Part shown: in pieces, positions 27,477 to 35,011 of the stretch
Layout: each line of letters begins with the position of its first letter
Numbering within the stretch: the stretch's first letter is position 1
Assembly: GCF_002903145.1 (NCBI RefSeq)
Contig: NZ_PPDJ01000002.1
Coordinates: 620,001-684,000 of the forward strand
Reading direction: 5' to 3'
Length of the DNA stretch: 64,000 bases
Source: Halobacteriovorax sp. DA5
Lineage (GTDB): Bacteria > Bdellovibrionota > Bacteriovoracia > Bacteriovoracales > Bacteriovoracaceae
Made by a program: the position numbers and the translations under genes
The notes under the pieces: generated by a model
The model's database searches: none
Told to the model about the DNA's origin: nothing
Seen by the model: only the letters and a program-made list of their open reading frames with translations

Positions 27477-28085
27477 ATGTTTTCAAAATTTAAGCAAAAG
27501 AGTGAATTCGATCTTGGCAAACAAGAGCTTGCAAAAATCTTCTTTGAATTAGAAGAGTTTGAAGATGCACCTCTTAAGATGGCCCTTGCTAGTTATGAAA
27601 ACTTAAAAGCAGGAACAAAATCCACAGAAGACTTCTTCTACTACCTAATTGAAGACTCAATTTTTACTTCCCTATACGCTACATTCTATGAACGCATTTT
27701 CATGGCCATCAATCAGTATCCGGAACGTGCACTTGAATTAGTTGAGAGCTTTAGTTCAGATGCAGATGAGAGGGAGCAAGTTATTGCAACTCAAACTCAG
27801 CAGCATCTGGCCTTTGTTGAAAACTACGGAATGTGTAGCGGATGCGGTTCATGTGAATACCACCAAGACGTTGCAGAGCTTATCGCCTATTATCAAAAGG
27901 GTGATATCGACTTCTTTACTGAGTTATATATCGGTATGCAAACAATCCAATTTGCCATGGAATACTTTCTTTACGATTATATTCCAAGTGATCCTAAACT
28001 TGTTAAGCTTACGGCCCCTGCCCTAATGCAAAACTGGCGTGAATTGATCTACAATTACGCTAAACTTAAAGCGCGTGAGCTTTAG
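27477..28085 (+). CDS. Hypothetical helical protein with CxxCxxC motif
   Basis: 202 residues from ATG 27477, chosen for the strong site GGAGG 6 bases upstream (the open frame extends to 27438). It is mainly helical, acidic and soluble. 'NYGMCSGCGSCEYH' (C-x2-C-x2-C) near residue 122 could bind zinc or a cluster. The C-terminal half has aromatic-rich helices. No family is recognised. It stands alone between the reductase gene and a secreted protein gene. Confidence 0.7.
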   Translation: MFSKFKQKSEFDLGKQELAKIFFELEEFEDAPLKMALASYENLKAGTKSTEDFFYYLIEDSIFTSLYATFYERIFMAINQYPERALELVESFSSDADEREQVIATQTQQHLAFVENYGMCSGCGSCEYHQDVAELIAYYQKGDIDFFTELYIGMQTIQFAMEYFLYDYIPSDPKLVKLTAPALMQNWRELIYNYAKLKAREL

Positions 28086-28180
28086 GCCATAAACTTACAA
28101 GTTCTATCTTTAAGCTAGATAAAATTGCATAAACTAAAACTCCTTAATATCATTAATAGGATTATAAAAAGGAGTTTATA

Positions 28181-28738
28181 ATGAAAGTACTAATTAGTTT
28201 ACTAATGCTTCTGCCTGCTTTCGGTGCAGGACTTCAAATTGGAAATGATCTAGCTTCCAACCCTGTTGAAGGGAGTATCCGCTTAACATGTAATGACAGA
28301 AATCAGCACCAAATTCGCTACGTAAATTGTAGTGCAAATTACTTAAGCCCATCTGAGTTTTCAAGCTTTGTTCTAGACGAAGGTGAAAGAGTTGATGCAG
28401 ATGAAGTAACTCTATACTACAAGGACCACAAGGGACGCAAAAAATCGAAGTCATCTTCATTTGATGCTGAAAAAGGTGAAAGTTCAAAGAAGTTCAATCT
28501 TTGGATCTACACTCTACTTCAAAGGCCACTACTTAACTACTACGGTGAAAATGAAATCGAGTACAAGCTAGAAAAAAATGGACGCGAAGTTGCTACTGGA
28601 AAGTTCATTGTTAATGTTGAAAAACAAGACACAAAGTACTGTCAAAGCGCAAGCTACTGGTCAAGCAATATGGATGACTGTCGCTTCCCACAAAACTTCT
28701 GTGCTCGCTACTTCCGCGATTACAACTACTGCCAATAA
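28181..28738 (+). CDS. Secreted hypothetical protein
   Basis: 185 residues with a short signal peptide (about 1-16). The mature part has a beta-rich, charged middle and six Cys, of which four cluster at the C-terminus (YCQSAS, DDCRF, FCARYF, NYCQ). AAGGAG lies 7 bases before the ATG. A strong terminator follows. No known family; an exported structural or enzyme-inhibitor role is possible but not shown. Confidence 0.7.
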   Translation: MKVLISLLMLLPAFGAGLQIGNDLASNPVEGSIRLTCNDRNQHQIRYVNCSANYLSPSEFSSFVLDEGERVDADEVTLYYKDHKGRKKSKSSSFDAEKGESSKKFNLWIYTLLQRPLLNYYGENEIEYKLEKNGREVATGKFIVNVEKQDTKYCQSASYWSSNMDDCRFPQNFCARYFRDYNYCQ

Positions 28739-28753
28739 CCAAGCAAAATACAA

Positions 28754-28778
28754 AGCCTCCAGTCCGGAGGCTTTTTTT
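28754..28778. terminator. Rho-independent terminator (left copy)
   Basis: AGCCTCC / GGAGGCT with a 5-base loop AGTCC and seven T. Nearly the same hairpin (one loop base different) occurs at 31444-31472, and the two bracket the accessory island. Confidence 0.92.
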
Positions 28779-28794
28779 ATACTCGAAATATTTT

Positions 28795-28858
28795 GATTTT
28801 GGTTCCAGGTCACTTTTCGTTGACCGAACGTAAAGGAAAAGCGCCAGGAACGCTTATT
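28795..28858. repeat. Hairpin-forming interspersed repeat, copy 1
   Basis: About 64 bp, from GATTTTGGTTCCAGG to CAGGAACGCTTATT. GTTCC pairs with GGAAC, CTTTTC with GAAAAG, and in this copy CGTT with AACG. It is the most diverged of three copies and lies 3' of a minus-strand gene. Confidence 0.9.
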
Positions 28859-28887
28859 GCTCCCTCCGGCCAACGATGGCTGACAAT

Positions 28888-29106
28888 CTATTTATTAAAT
28901 GGAAACCAGCCGTTTCTTTTTAAAACTTTTATGGCAACAAAAATATAACCCCAACTAAAACCTTCAATAAGAAATAAGACCCAAAACGGAGAATCTGAGG
29001 TATTTCTATAAATATAAGCCCATAAAAACATCACTGACGTAGCAAAAGCTGCTACGATACCTAGAGGTATCATGAGCTTTGTAAAGACTTCTCTCTGGTC
29101 ATTCAT
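28888..29106 (-). CDS. Small hypothetical membrane protein
   Basis: 72 residues with two hydrophobic segments ('LGIVAAFATSVMFLWAYIY' and 'FWVLFLIEGFSWGYIFVAI'), typical of a small inner-membrane protein. The start has GGTGG 9 bases upstream. It lies between repeat copies 1 and 2. No family is recognised. As with its neighbours it has no obvious promoter of its own. Confidence 0.6.
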   Translation of the reverse strand: MNDQREVFTKLMIPLGIVAAFATSVMFLWAYIYRNTSDSPFWVLFLIEGFSWGYIFVAIKVLKRNGWFPFNK

Positions 29107-29126
29107 TTCTAATTACCACCACATTA

Positions 29127-29190
29127 GATTTTGGTTCCAGGTCACTTTTCGTTGACCAAGCGTAAAGGAAAAGCACTAGGAACTCTTATT
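29127..29190. repeat. Hairpin-forming interspersed repeat, copy 2
   Basis: 64 bp, almost identical to copy 3 and about 90% like copy 1 by eye. It fills the gap between two minus-strand genes, starting 6 bases after the GIY-YIG-like stop and ending 20 bases before the next start. Confidence 0.92.
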
Positions 29191-29196
29191 GTAGAT

Positions 29197-29502
29197 TTAT
29201 TTATCACCACAGGGAGGGTTATATTTGTCTCTTATTTGGCTTTCAAATCCCCTTATTTGTTCATCAGTGTAACCTGTCATGTCACGATAGCAAATTCTTA
29301 AGACGCCACTACAATTCTTATCCCAACAATCCCTTCTGTCGTGGTCACTAATTCTTTCATTTATATTTGAGGACATCCCAACATCTTTTACATAATGCTT
29401 ATTATCTTTTGTACAAATAATTGTATAAACTCCAGCTACATCAGGAAGTTGATCGGCCTCATCTAAGTTTATACAAATAAATTGTTCTTCTAGTATTTTC
29501 AT
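29197..29502 (-). CDS. Small GIY-YIG-like nuclease-fold protein
   Basis: 101 residues. 'VAGVYTIICTKDNKHYVKDVG' matches the GIY...YIG strands (GVY and YVKDVG, here with a two-residue insert), 'NINERISDH' the conserved Arg helix, and Glu in 'GFESQIRDKYNPPCG' the metal ligand and N-P motif. Such small proteins are nicking or repair nucleases or homing-related domains. AAGGAG precedes the ATG by 6 bases. The first Gly-Ile-Tyr is altered and activity is not certain. It is an accessory gene of the repeat island. Confidence 0.7.
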   Translation of the reverse strand: MKILEEQFICINLDEADQLPDVAGVYTIICTKDNKHYVKDVGMSSNINERISDHDRRDCWDKNCSGVLRICYRDMTGYTDEQIRGFESQIRDKYNPPCGDK

Positions 29503-29583
29503 TCAAACTCCTTGTAGTTTTGCCAATGGGAAACTGCCAAGAAAAGCAATTTCTTAGAATACAGATGTATTTTTTGGCAAATA

Positions 29584-30036
29584 TTAGGCAATTTTAGATT
29601 TCTCCCATGCTTTGGTTATCGCTAGAAATCTATTTGTTGGCTGCGGATATTTTATAGCTTCAATGAAATTCCAATCATTAGAAAATGTTATAGTCTTAAT
29701 TGAATTATCATCCTTGTATTTTAGATTAATTCTAAGGTGCAAGAGAGGCTTAATTTCAATTACCTTATCCCAATTAATTTTCCTCCCATCTATGACAATG
29801 CCGTTCTCTGAAACTTCAACTTTATTGTAATAAAACAAGGCCCTTGCAAACACGAAAAGGCAAAAGAGTTCGATCACAATCCCAATAATAATAAAACCAA
29901 AGAGATCTTTTAAACGTTCCTCTTTTAACCCAAAATAGACTGCAACCAGTACCATACCTAAAGGAGCCAAAGTAAATAAAATGGGGAATAGAAAACGATC
30001 TCTAAAATATTCAATTTTTGTGGTCTTGTATATCAT
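29584..30036 (-). CDS. Hypothetical membrane protein, two N-terminal helices and a beta domain
   Basis: 150 residues from ATG 30036, chosen for GGGGGAAGG just upstream (the open frame extends to 30063). Two membrane helices (about 15-35 and 43-65) precede a small beta-rich cytoplasmic domain ('VEVSENGIVIDGRKINWDKV') that resembles a bacterial PH-like or YcxB-like fold. No enzyme motif. It lies 81 bases from the GIY-YIG-like gene on the same strand and 46 bases from repeat copy 3. Confidence 0.6.
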   Translation of the reverse strand: MIYKTTKIEYFRDRFLFPILFTLAPLGMVLVAVYFGLKEERLKDLFGFIIIGIVIELFCLFVFARALFYYNKVEVSENGIVIDGRKINWDKVIEIKPLLHLRINLKYKDDNSIKTITFSNDWNFIEAIKYPQPTNRFLAITKAWEKSKIA

Positions 30037-30082
30037 TACCTTCCCCCACCAAGAGCAGTACATACACCACCATCTTTATGAT

Positions 30083-30142
30083 GATTTTGGTTCCAGGTCA
30101 CTTTTCGTTGACCAAGCGTAAAGGAAAAGCACCAGGAACTCA
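30083..30142. repeat. Hairpin-forming interspersed repeat, copy 3
   Basis: About 60 bp, matching copy 2 until its last few bases. Here GTTCCAGGT pairs with ACCAGGAAC (one mismatch) and CTTTTC with GAAAAG. It separates two minus-strand genes. Confidence 0.92.
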
Positions 30143-30156
30143 TATACCATGTACGC

Positions 30157-30855
30157 TTATACTGAATCATCTTTAACTTCATCTAACCCCTTAGGAATAA
30201 TTCGATAAATCATATGTGCAACAAAACCACTACACATAATTAAAGCTGAAATAACTTTAGACAGACAAGGTACAGTGAAAAGATATATTCCTAAGCCCAG
30301 TAACAAAAACGCAACAATCAATAAAGCTCTATCAAGTCTAACAGGAACCATCCCCTTATACTTCTTCTCACACACACCACAAGTTTGAGGCTCTTTAATC
30401 GCATGTATCCAAGAGATAGTTCTTGTCTTACAATTTGGACACGCAAGAATCGAGAAATCTTTAAATCGTGGCTCCTTAACAAGCCTTAAATCACCATCAA
30501 ACTCAGTTGGTATGCCCCACTTCTCATACTGTCGGGAAACTATATAAATAAAGATAAACAAGAGAGCTAAGGCCAAATAAATTATCAGAATTGTGTATAT
30601 TCCCTTCTTTGTATCAAGTAACAAGAAGCTAAATATAAAGCAGCATAAGAGATAAGCAATAAGAAGTGTATTCTTATCCCTCTCTTTTTTATCAGTTATT
30701 TTGTTTGAGTATTTTGAAATTAGCTTAATTGCATAATTTACAAAGATAGAGATAAACAGATTTATTATCAAAAGTATAAGTAGATCATGATGTAAAAACT
30801 CAGGTGTGAATTGTTTTATTAATTCAATGAAGCTTTCGAAAAAATTAAATATCAT
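30157..30855 (-). CDS. Membrane protein with cytoplasmic zinc ribbon
   Basis: 232 residues. Four N-terminal hydrophobic segments, then a zinc-ribbon ('CPNCKTRTISW...CGVC') at about 139-160, then two more segments. The Cys-x2-Cys pairs likely bind zinc. It starts within the stop of the TerB-like gene (ATGA overlap), so they are coupled. Function unknown; a membrane partner for the TerB-like protein is my inference. Confidence 0.7.
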   Translation of the reverse strand: MIFNFFESFIELIKQFTPEFLHHDLLILLIINLFISIFVNYAIKLISKYSNKITDKKERDKNTLLIAYLLCCFIFSFLLLDTKKGIYTILIIYLALALLFIFIYIVSRQYEKWGIPTEFDGDLRLVKEPRFKDFSILACPNCKTRTISWIHAIKEPQTCGVCEKKYKGMVPVRLDRALLIVAFLLLGLGIYLFTVPCLSKVISALIMCSGFVAHMIYRIIPKGLDEVKDDSV

Positions 30856-31322
30856 AGATATTTAGCTACAACTTTTGCCAAAACAGTTATGAATGAATCT
30901 CTTTCATCAATTTGATAATAGTTATTAAACTCATAACTATCTAACTCCATCTTTTGATTCTGAGATTCAATATCCTTAAGATTTAAATCACCCAAGATAA
31001 TACTCTCAATATCCTTAAATACCTTTTTCTCATTATCACAAAAATTATTATCTAAATGTCCAATTGTACGAACCATGTGTAAAACAAAAGACTTTCTGGC
31101 AGGAGTTTTAATTAAATCAAGCGCCTCAATATAGTTACCAATAGGCTGACTAAAGCTTTGTCTTAAAACTTCAATGTCTTCCTCAGTCGCATTTAAAAGC
31201 TTATGAGAGTTTAATTCATCTATTTTTTTCTTAAACCACTTCTCTTCTGATGAAGAGACGACGCCATCCATATGTATAAGACTTAAGACTAACTTCCATA
31301 CTTCTAGTAGTTCTTTATCCAT
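30852..31322 (-). CDS. TerB-like domain protein
   Basis: 156 residues, all helical. 'LSLIHMDGVVSSSEEKWFKKKID' and the later 'IGHLDNNFCDNEKKVFKDI' are the paired helix-D-G-x-x-x-x-E-E repeats of the TerB (tellurite-resistance-associated) domain, which binds divalent metal through acidic residues. GAGGAAG lies 5 bases before the ATG. It is the first gene of the island on the minus strand and is coupled to the zinc-ribbon membrane protein. TerB-like domains are often found in stress or conflict systems; the role here is unknown. Confidence 0.75.
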   Translation of the reverse strand: MDKELLEVWKLVLSLIHMDGVVSSSEEKWFKKKIDELNSHKLLNATEEDIEVLRQSFSQPIGNYIEALDLIKTPARKSFVLHMVRTIGHLDNNFCDNEKKVFKDIESIILGDLNLKDIESQNQKMELDSYEFNNYYQIDERDSFITVLAKVVAKYL

Positions 31323-31443
31323 CTAGCTTCCTCACAAAAATCATTATAGATAAATATCGGAATAAAAAAGTAGAATTGTGAACAAAATCACAGGCCTTAG
31401 CGAAACACCAGAAACATAAATTAACTAACTGAAATTATGAAAT

Positions 31444-31472
31444 AAAAAAGCCTCCAGTACGGAGGCTTTTTT
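31444..31472. terminator. Bidirectional rho-independent terminator (right copy)
   Basis: AAAAAAGCCTCC / GGAGGCTTTTTT with loop AGTAC. It ends the fabH transcript on the minus strand and differs from the 28754 hairpin by one loop base. Confidence 0.92.
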
Positions 31473-31504
31473 AGCAGTTGCGAAACCAAAGGTGCATGGC
31501 ACCC

Positions 31505-32524
31505 TTACACGCGGTAAAGAGAAGCGGCCCAAGTAAACCCAGCACCGAATGCAGCACTTGCCACAAGCATCCCTGGCTTTAGAACACCTTCTTTCATTGC
31601 ATCGTGCATTCCTAGTGGAATTGTCGCAGCAGTTGTATTTCCATATTTTTGAATTGTATTGAAAACTTTCTCTTCAGGAATTCCCATCACCTCTGCAACT
31701 TTAGAATTGATTCTTAAGTTTGCTTGATGGAATAAGAAAACATCAACATCATCAACTGTTACACCATTCTTGGCCATAAGTTTTGAAAGTGCTTCAGTCA
31801 TTCTTTTTACAGCATGAACAAAAACTGTCTTTCCATTCATTTGTGGGTAATGAAGTTTTTCATCAAACATTTCTTGAGAAAGTCTTTCTGTTGAATCAAA
31901 ACCAGTTCCTGCAGCAGGAAGCCACAGCTCCTTAGCATATTTTCCTTCACTATGAAGAGAAGCATCGATAAAGCAAGGCTCAGTCTTCTTATCATTAACT
32001 TCTGTTGCACTCATAACAATTGCACCAGCACCATCACCAAAAAGAACAGAAACATTGCGTCCATCTGGAGTTTGATCTAGACCTTTTGAATGCACTTCTG
32101 CACCAACAACAAGAATATTCTTATTTGATCCACTAACAATAAATTTATCGGCAACAGTCATGGCATAAAGAAAACCAGAACACTGTTGACGTATGTCGAT
32201 AGCAGGAATTTCTGAAAGACCTAGCTTATCTTGTAAGAAACAACCTGTTCCTGGAAAGTCAAAGTCAGGAGATAAAGTTGCTAAAATGATCATGTCGATA
32301 TCTTCTTTTTTGATACCAGCATTTGCGATGGCCTCTTCACTTGCCTTAAGTGCAAGGTCCGAAGTTGAAGTCTTTGCATCAACCCAGTGACGCTGCTCAA
32401 TTCCTGTTCGCTGAACGATCCATTCATTTGAAGTATTCATCATCTCTTCGATATCTGAATTTTTAAAAACTTGTGGTGGTACGTAAGAACCCACTCCAAT
32501 AATTTTACTTGCCAATACAGCCAT
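31505..32524 (-). CDS. fabH: 3-oxoacyl-ACP synthase III
   Basis: 339 residues. The catalytic Cys is C115 in 'DIRQQCSGFLYAM', the His in 'FLFHQANLRI' and the Asn in 'YGNTTAATIP', a full FabH triad. It condenses acetyl-CoA with malonyl-ACP to start fatty-acid synthesis. AAAGGAAA precedes the ATG. It is not next to other fab genes here. A close relative such as a DarB or CerJ acyltransferase is less likely given 'NTSNEWIVQRTGIEQRH', which is standard FabH. Length is a little above the 317 of E. coli. Confidence 0.92.
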   Translation of the reverse strand: MAVLASKIIGVGSYVPPQVFKNSDIEEMMNTSNEWIVQRTGIEQRHWVDAKTSTSDLALKASEEAIANAGIKKEDIDMIILATLSPDFDFPGTGCFLQDKLGLSEIPAIDIRQQCSGFLYAMTVADKFIVSGSNKNILVVGAEVHSKGLDQTPDGRNVSVLFGDGAGAIVMSATEVNDKKTEPCFIDASLHSEGKYAKELWLPAAGTGFDSTERLSQEMFDEKLHYPQMNGKTVFVHAVKRMTEALSKLMAKNGVTVDDVDVFLFHQANLRINSKVAEVMGIPEEKVFNTIQKYGNTTAATIPLGMHDAMKEGVLKPGMLVASAAFGAGFTWAASLYRV

Positions 32525-32742
32525 AGTATTTCCTTTTCATAAATTTTCTTACATCTGAACTGGTGAATGATATCTTTTCAATTTAACACAAGATTCGCAT
32601 ATGCGATAGAGAGCAGACTTACAATTTTATTTTTCTTAAATTGCCCCGATACAATTTTTATGGGCCAATTCTTGCTCGGTTTTTTTATTGGCCAAGATAT
32701 GTTTTCTTGTTAACATAGAACTATTCCAAGGAAGGAATTAAA

Positions 32743-33639
32743 ATGACTAAGCTTAGTCACCTTATGGTGTTTATTTACATTCAAATGAGTTTTAGCGCAT
32801 CTGCTGCATACAACTCAACCCAACTGACGAATCACTCTTACTACCCAGAGGATACAGCGCAGTTCATCTCTAATACTCTTAAAAAAGCCAACAAGAACAG
32901 TTTAAATACTTCTCTTAAGATAAAAGAAAAGCTTAGAGAAATATTGGTTTCTGCTCATATTAGAACACCAAATAAAAATGACTTACTTGCGGCCGATTGC
33001 TCAGGAAAGAAAAATTGTTATCTTCAAAGAACGCCAAGAAATTACAAAGAAGCTAGAAAGTATCTTTTTGGTGATATCTATTTACAGACTTCATCAAGAG
33101 GTCTCTATGTAAAAGATGTTTACTGTAACCAAGATGTCACAGAAAGAGATGGTGTTGGAAAAATGCAAATTCCAAATCATCAAGTAATCAACTGTGAACA
33201 CAGCTGGCCACAATCAAGATTTAATCCAAGAGAAGATAAGAATACGCAAAGAAATGATTTGCACCACCTTTTTCCAGCAAACTCACGTGCTAACTCTTCT
33301 CGCAGCAATCACCCATTCGGTGAAGTAATTGGTAGAGTTGTTAATTCAAATTGCCAGGATTCTCACATTGGAGAAGTAAACTACGAGAATGAGACAACGA
33401 CTTCATTTGAACCACCAGAAGAAATCAGAGGTAATATTGCAAGAGCACTATTCTACTTCTCAACTCGCTATAATCTTCCAATTGATGAGGCCCAAGAATT
33501 CTATTTAAGAAAATGGCACAAGGAAGACCCTGTTGATACTTTTGAAGAAAGTATTAATAACAGAATCTATGAAATTCAAAATAGTCGCAATCCATTTATT
33601 GACGACGAAAACCTAGTTGATGCTATTAAAGATTTTTAA
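32743..33639 (+). CDS. Secreted endonuclease I (paralogue 2)
   Basis: 298 residues with a signal peptide (about 1-22). The active site 'NCEHSWPQSRF', the metal loop 'DLHHLFPANSRANSSRSNHPFG' and 'RGNIARALFYF' match endonuclease I. Four Cys (ADCSGKKNC, YCNQ, NCEH, NCQD) suggest disulphides. Compared with the 18371 copy it has ~40 extra N-terminal residues. It degrades DNA outside the cytoplasm. AAGGAAGG precedes the ATG. A lipoprotein gene overlaps its end by 20 bases. Confidence 0.93.
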   Translation: MTKLSHLMVFIYIQMSFSASAAYNSTQLTNHSYYPEDTAQFISNTLKKANKNSLNTSLKIKEKLREILVSAHIRTPNKNDLLAADCSGKKNCYLQRTPRNYKEARKYLFGDIYLQTSSRGLYVKDVYCNQDVTERDGVGKMQIPNHQVINCEHSWPQSRFNPREDKNTQRNDLHHLFPANSRANSSRSNHPFGEVIGRVVNSNCQDSHIGEVNYENETTTSFEPPEEIRGNIARALFYFSTRYNLPIDEAQEFYLRKWHKEDPVDTFEESINNRIYEIQNSRNPFIDDENLVDAIKDF

Positions 33640-34048
33640 ATTTTCCATTATCGCATTAGTACTCACTTCATGTGCTACGAAGCAAAAACCAGTGAAGCCT
33701 CTCACTCAAAGAGAGAGGCAGCTACTCTATTATAAGAAACTTCGTGCGGCAAAATGGGAAGAAATCACTAAAAAGCGCAAACAGCAAGAGCGCAGCTATC
33801 ACAGAGACACTAAAATCACGATTAAAACGAAAAGGCAGAAACCTGCTCCTAAAAAAGTTTCACCAGTAATTCCTGTTGATCCTAATGAGCAGAGAATCGA
33901 GATTGAACAACTAATTTCATTCCATTGCATTAAAGAGAGAATGGATAATTGTGATGAATTATCGACTAAAATTTATGAGAATTGCCTCCAAGAGTTTAAC
34001 CCTGGAGACAAGAGACTTACATACTGTGTAACAAAAGCACTAAAGTAG
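33620..34048 (+). CDS. Small lysine/arginine-rich lipoprotein
   Basis: 142 residues. Signal peptide with lipobox LTSC near residue 17; the mature part is strongly basic (KKRKQQERSYHR, KTKRQKPAPKK) and then has three Cys in the last 50 residues (FHCIKERMDNC, ENCLQ, YCVT). The start is ATG 33620, adjacent to an alternative TTG. It overlaps the nuclease gene and is likely co-translated. A role in tethering nucleic acid or wall is conceivable but not shown. Confidence 0.7.
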   Translation: MLLKIFKFSIIALVLTSCATKQKPVKPLTQRERQLLYYKKLRAAKWEEITKKRKQQERSYHRDTKITIKTKRQKPAPKKVSPVIPVDPNEQRIEIEQLISFHCIKERMDNCDELSTKIYENCLQEFNPGDKRLTYCVTKALK

Positions 34049-34051
34049 AGA

Positions 34052-34356
34052 TTAGTTACCTACCTTCTTATCAGAATTATCTCCAGACTTTTCAAATTCT
34101 TCTAACTCTATTTCTGCTTTCTTTCTAAGTTCTTCTTGTTTTTTCTTTAAGGCCTCTTTCTGCTTACGTCTCTCCGCGAGATCACGAACTACATTTACTC
34201 GTTCAGCACTAGGCCCACCTGCTTTCCCAGCTTTTCCTCATCATCCTCATTTGTCTTTTCTGTTTTCTTTGGCTTTGGCCTTGAAAAATGCCAATAAGCC
34301 TTCACAAGCTCCTTGGCCTCTTTTTCTTCTAGCTTTAGTCTTTCTTTTAAATTCAT
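34052..34356 (-). CDS. Small charged protein requiring a -1 frameshift
   Basis: From ATG 34356 (AAGGAG 5 bases upstream) the zero frame encodes only 53 residues and stops at 34195. The -1 frame continues the same highly charged, coiled style for ~58 more residues (SAERVNVVRDLAERRKQKEA, then KKKQEELRKKAEIELEEFE) to TAA at 34052, three bases from the convergent gene. A shift at GGGAAAG (34222-34228) would give ~101 residues. An indel error, a recent mutation or programmed frameshifting could explain this. The function is unknown. Confidence 0.65.
34222..34228 (-). promoter_or_regulatory. Candidate -1 slippery heptamer
   Basis: On the minus strand the zero-frame codons read ctG GGA AAG, i.e. 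X XXY YYZ in exact phase for a -1 shift to GGG AAA. The zero frame ends 27 bases later. I could not see an obvious downstream stem or an upstream internal Shine-Dalgarno site. Confidence 0.5.
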
Positions 34357-34552
34357 TATTACTCCTTGCCAAAATATTTTGGTAGTCATCAGTACTTATA
34401 TTTGGCCATATGAATCAATTCACATCAACTTAAGTTAGTTATAGATTTCCAAACTCAGTTAAAATTAACTTTGTGTTAAGTTTTTCAATTATTTTTAAAC
34501 ATTAGAGTCTGCTTATTGAGTAAAATAAAGATCAGATGTATAATTCTAGAAC

Positions 34553-35008
34553 ATGAAGAGTTTAGTTATAAATACCATTGTAAATGCGAGTGTCGATGAA
34601 ATTTTGAATAATTTCAATGCAGATACTATGCAAGAAGCAACACCTCCTTTTATCAATTTGGAAGTTCCACGCTTTGATGGTAATTCAGTTTCTGATCAGA
34701 CTCATCTAATTACTTCGATCCTTGGCCACTACCAATCTTGGGTAATCGAAGTCACTCAAAAGAAAGAAACTTCTGATGGGATCATTATTCGAACAGAGGC
34801 CATCGAAACTCCATTTCCTTTCACAATGTGGATTCATACTTATCATATTCGCGATATTGGAAATGGGAAAACTAAGATCACTGATAATATCAAATATAAA
34901 ACAGAAAATTTTGCATTTGATTTACTCATTTACCCAATTATCTATTTCATTATGTACTACAGAAAGCCAATCTTAATGGATAAGTACAATAAAGAACTAA
35001 ATATTTAA
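34553..35008 (+). CDS. SRPBCC-like (START/polyketide cyclase) ligand-binding protein
   Basis: 151 residues. The pattern 'VINTIVNASVDEILNNF' at the start and 'PFTMWIHTYHIRDIGNGKTKITDNIKY' is the helix-grip fold of the SRPBCC superfamily. It binds a hydrophobic ligand; no enzyme residues are evident. The C-terminus ends in a hydrophobic helix 'LLIYPIIYFIMYYRKPI'. The DTW gene follows 3 bases after the stop, then the Bpt gene 15 bases later, so the three may be an operon. Confidence 0.7.
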   Translation: MKSLVINTIVNASVDEILNNFNADTMQEATPPFINLEVPRFDGNSVSDQTHLITSILGHYQSWVIEVTQKKETSDGIIIRTEAIETPFPFTMWIHTYHIRDIGNGKTKITDNIKYKTENFAFDLLIYPIIYFIMYYRKPILMDKYNKELNI

Positions 35009-35011
35009 ACT

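Noticed and set aside
28795..30142. Repeats as integron attC sites
   Set aside because: The arms are GTTCC...GGAAC, opposite in order to attC (RYYYAAC...GTTRRRY), and no integrase is in the window. I keep the cassette-like idea only as a hypothesis.
28754..31472. Twin terminators as transposon ends
   Set aside because: Each is a normal G+C-rich stem with T-tract next to a gene stop, and no target-site duplication or transposase was seen.
34195..34389. A 64-residue ORF starting at 34389
   Set aside because: The Shine-Dalgarno site favours ATG 34356, and the real product probably needs the -1 frame, so the short ORF is replaced by the frameshift entry.
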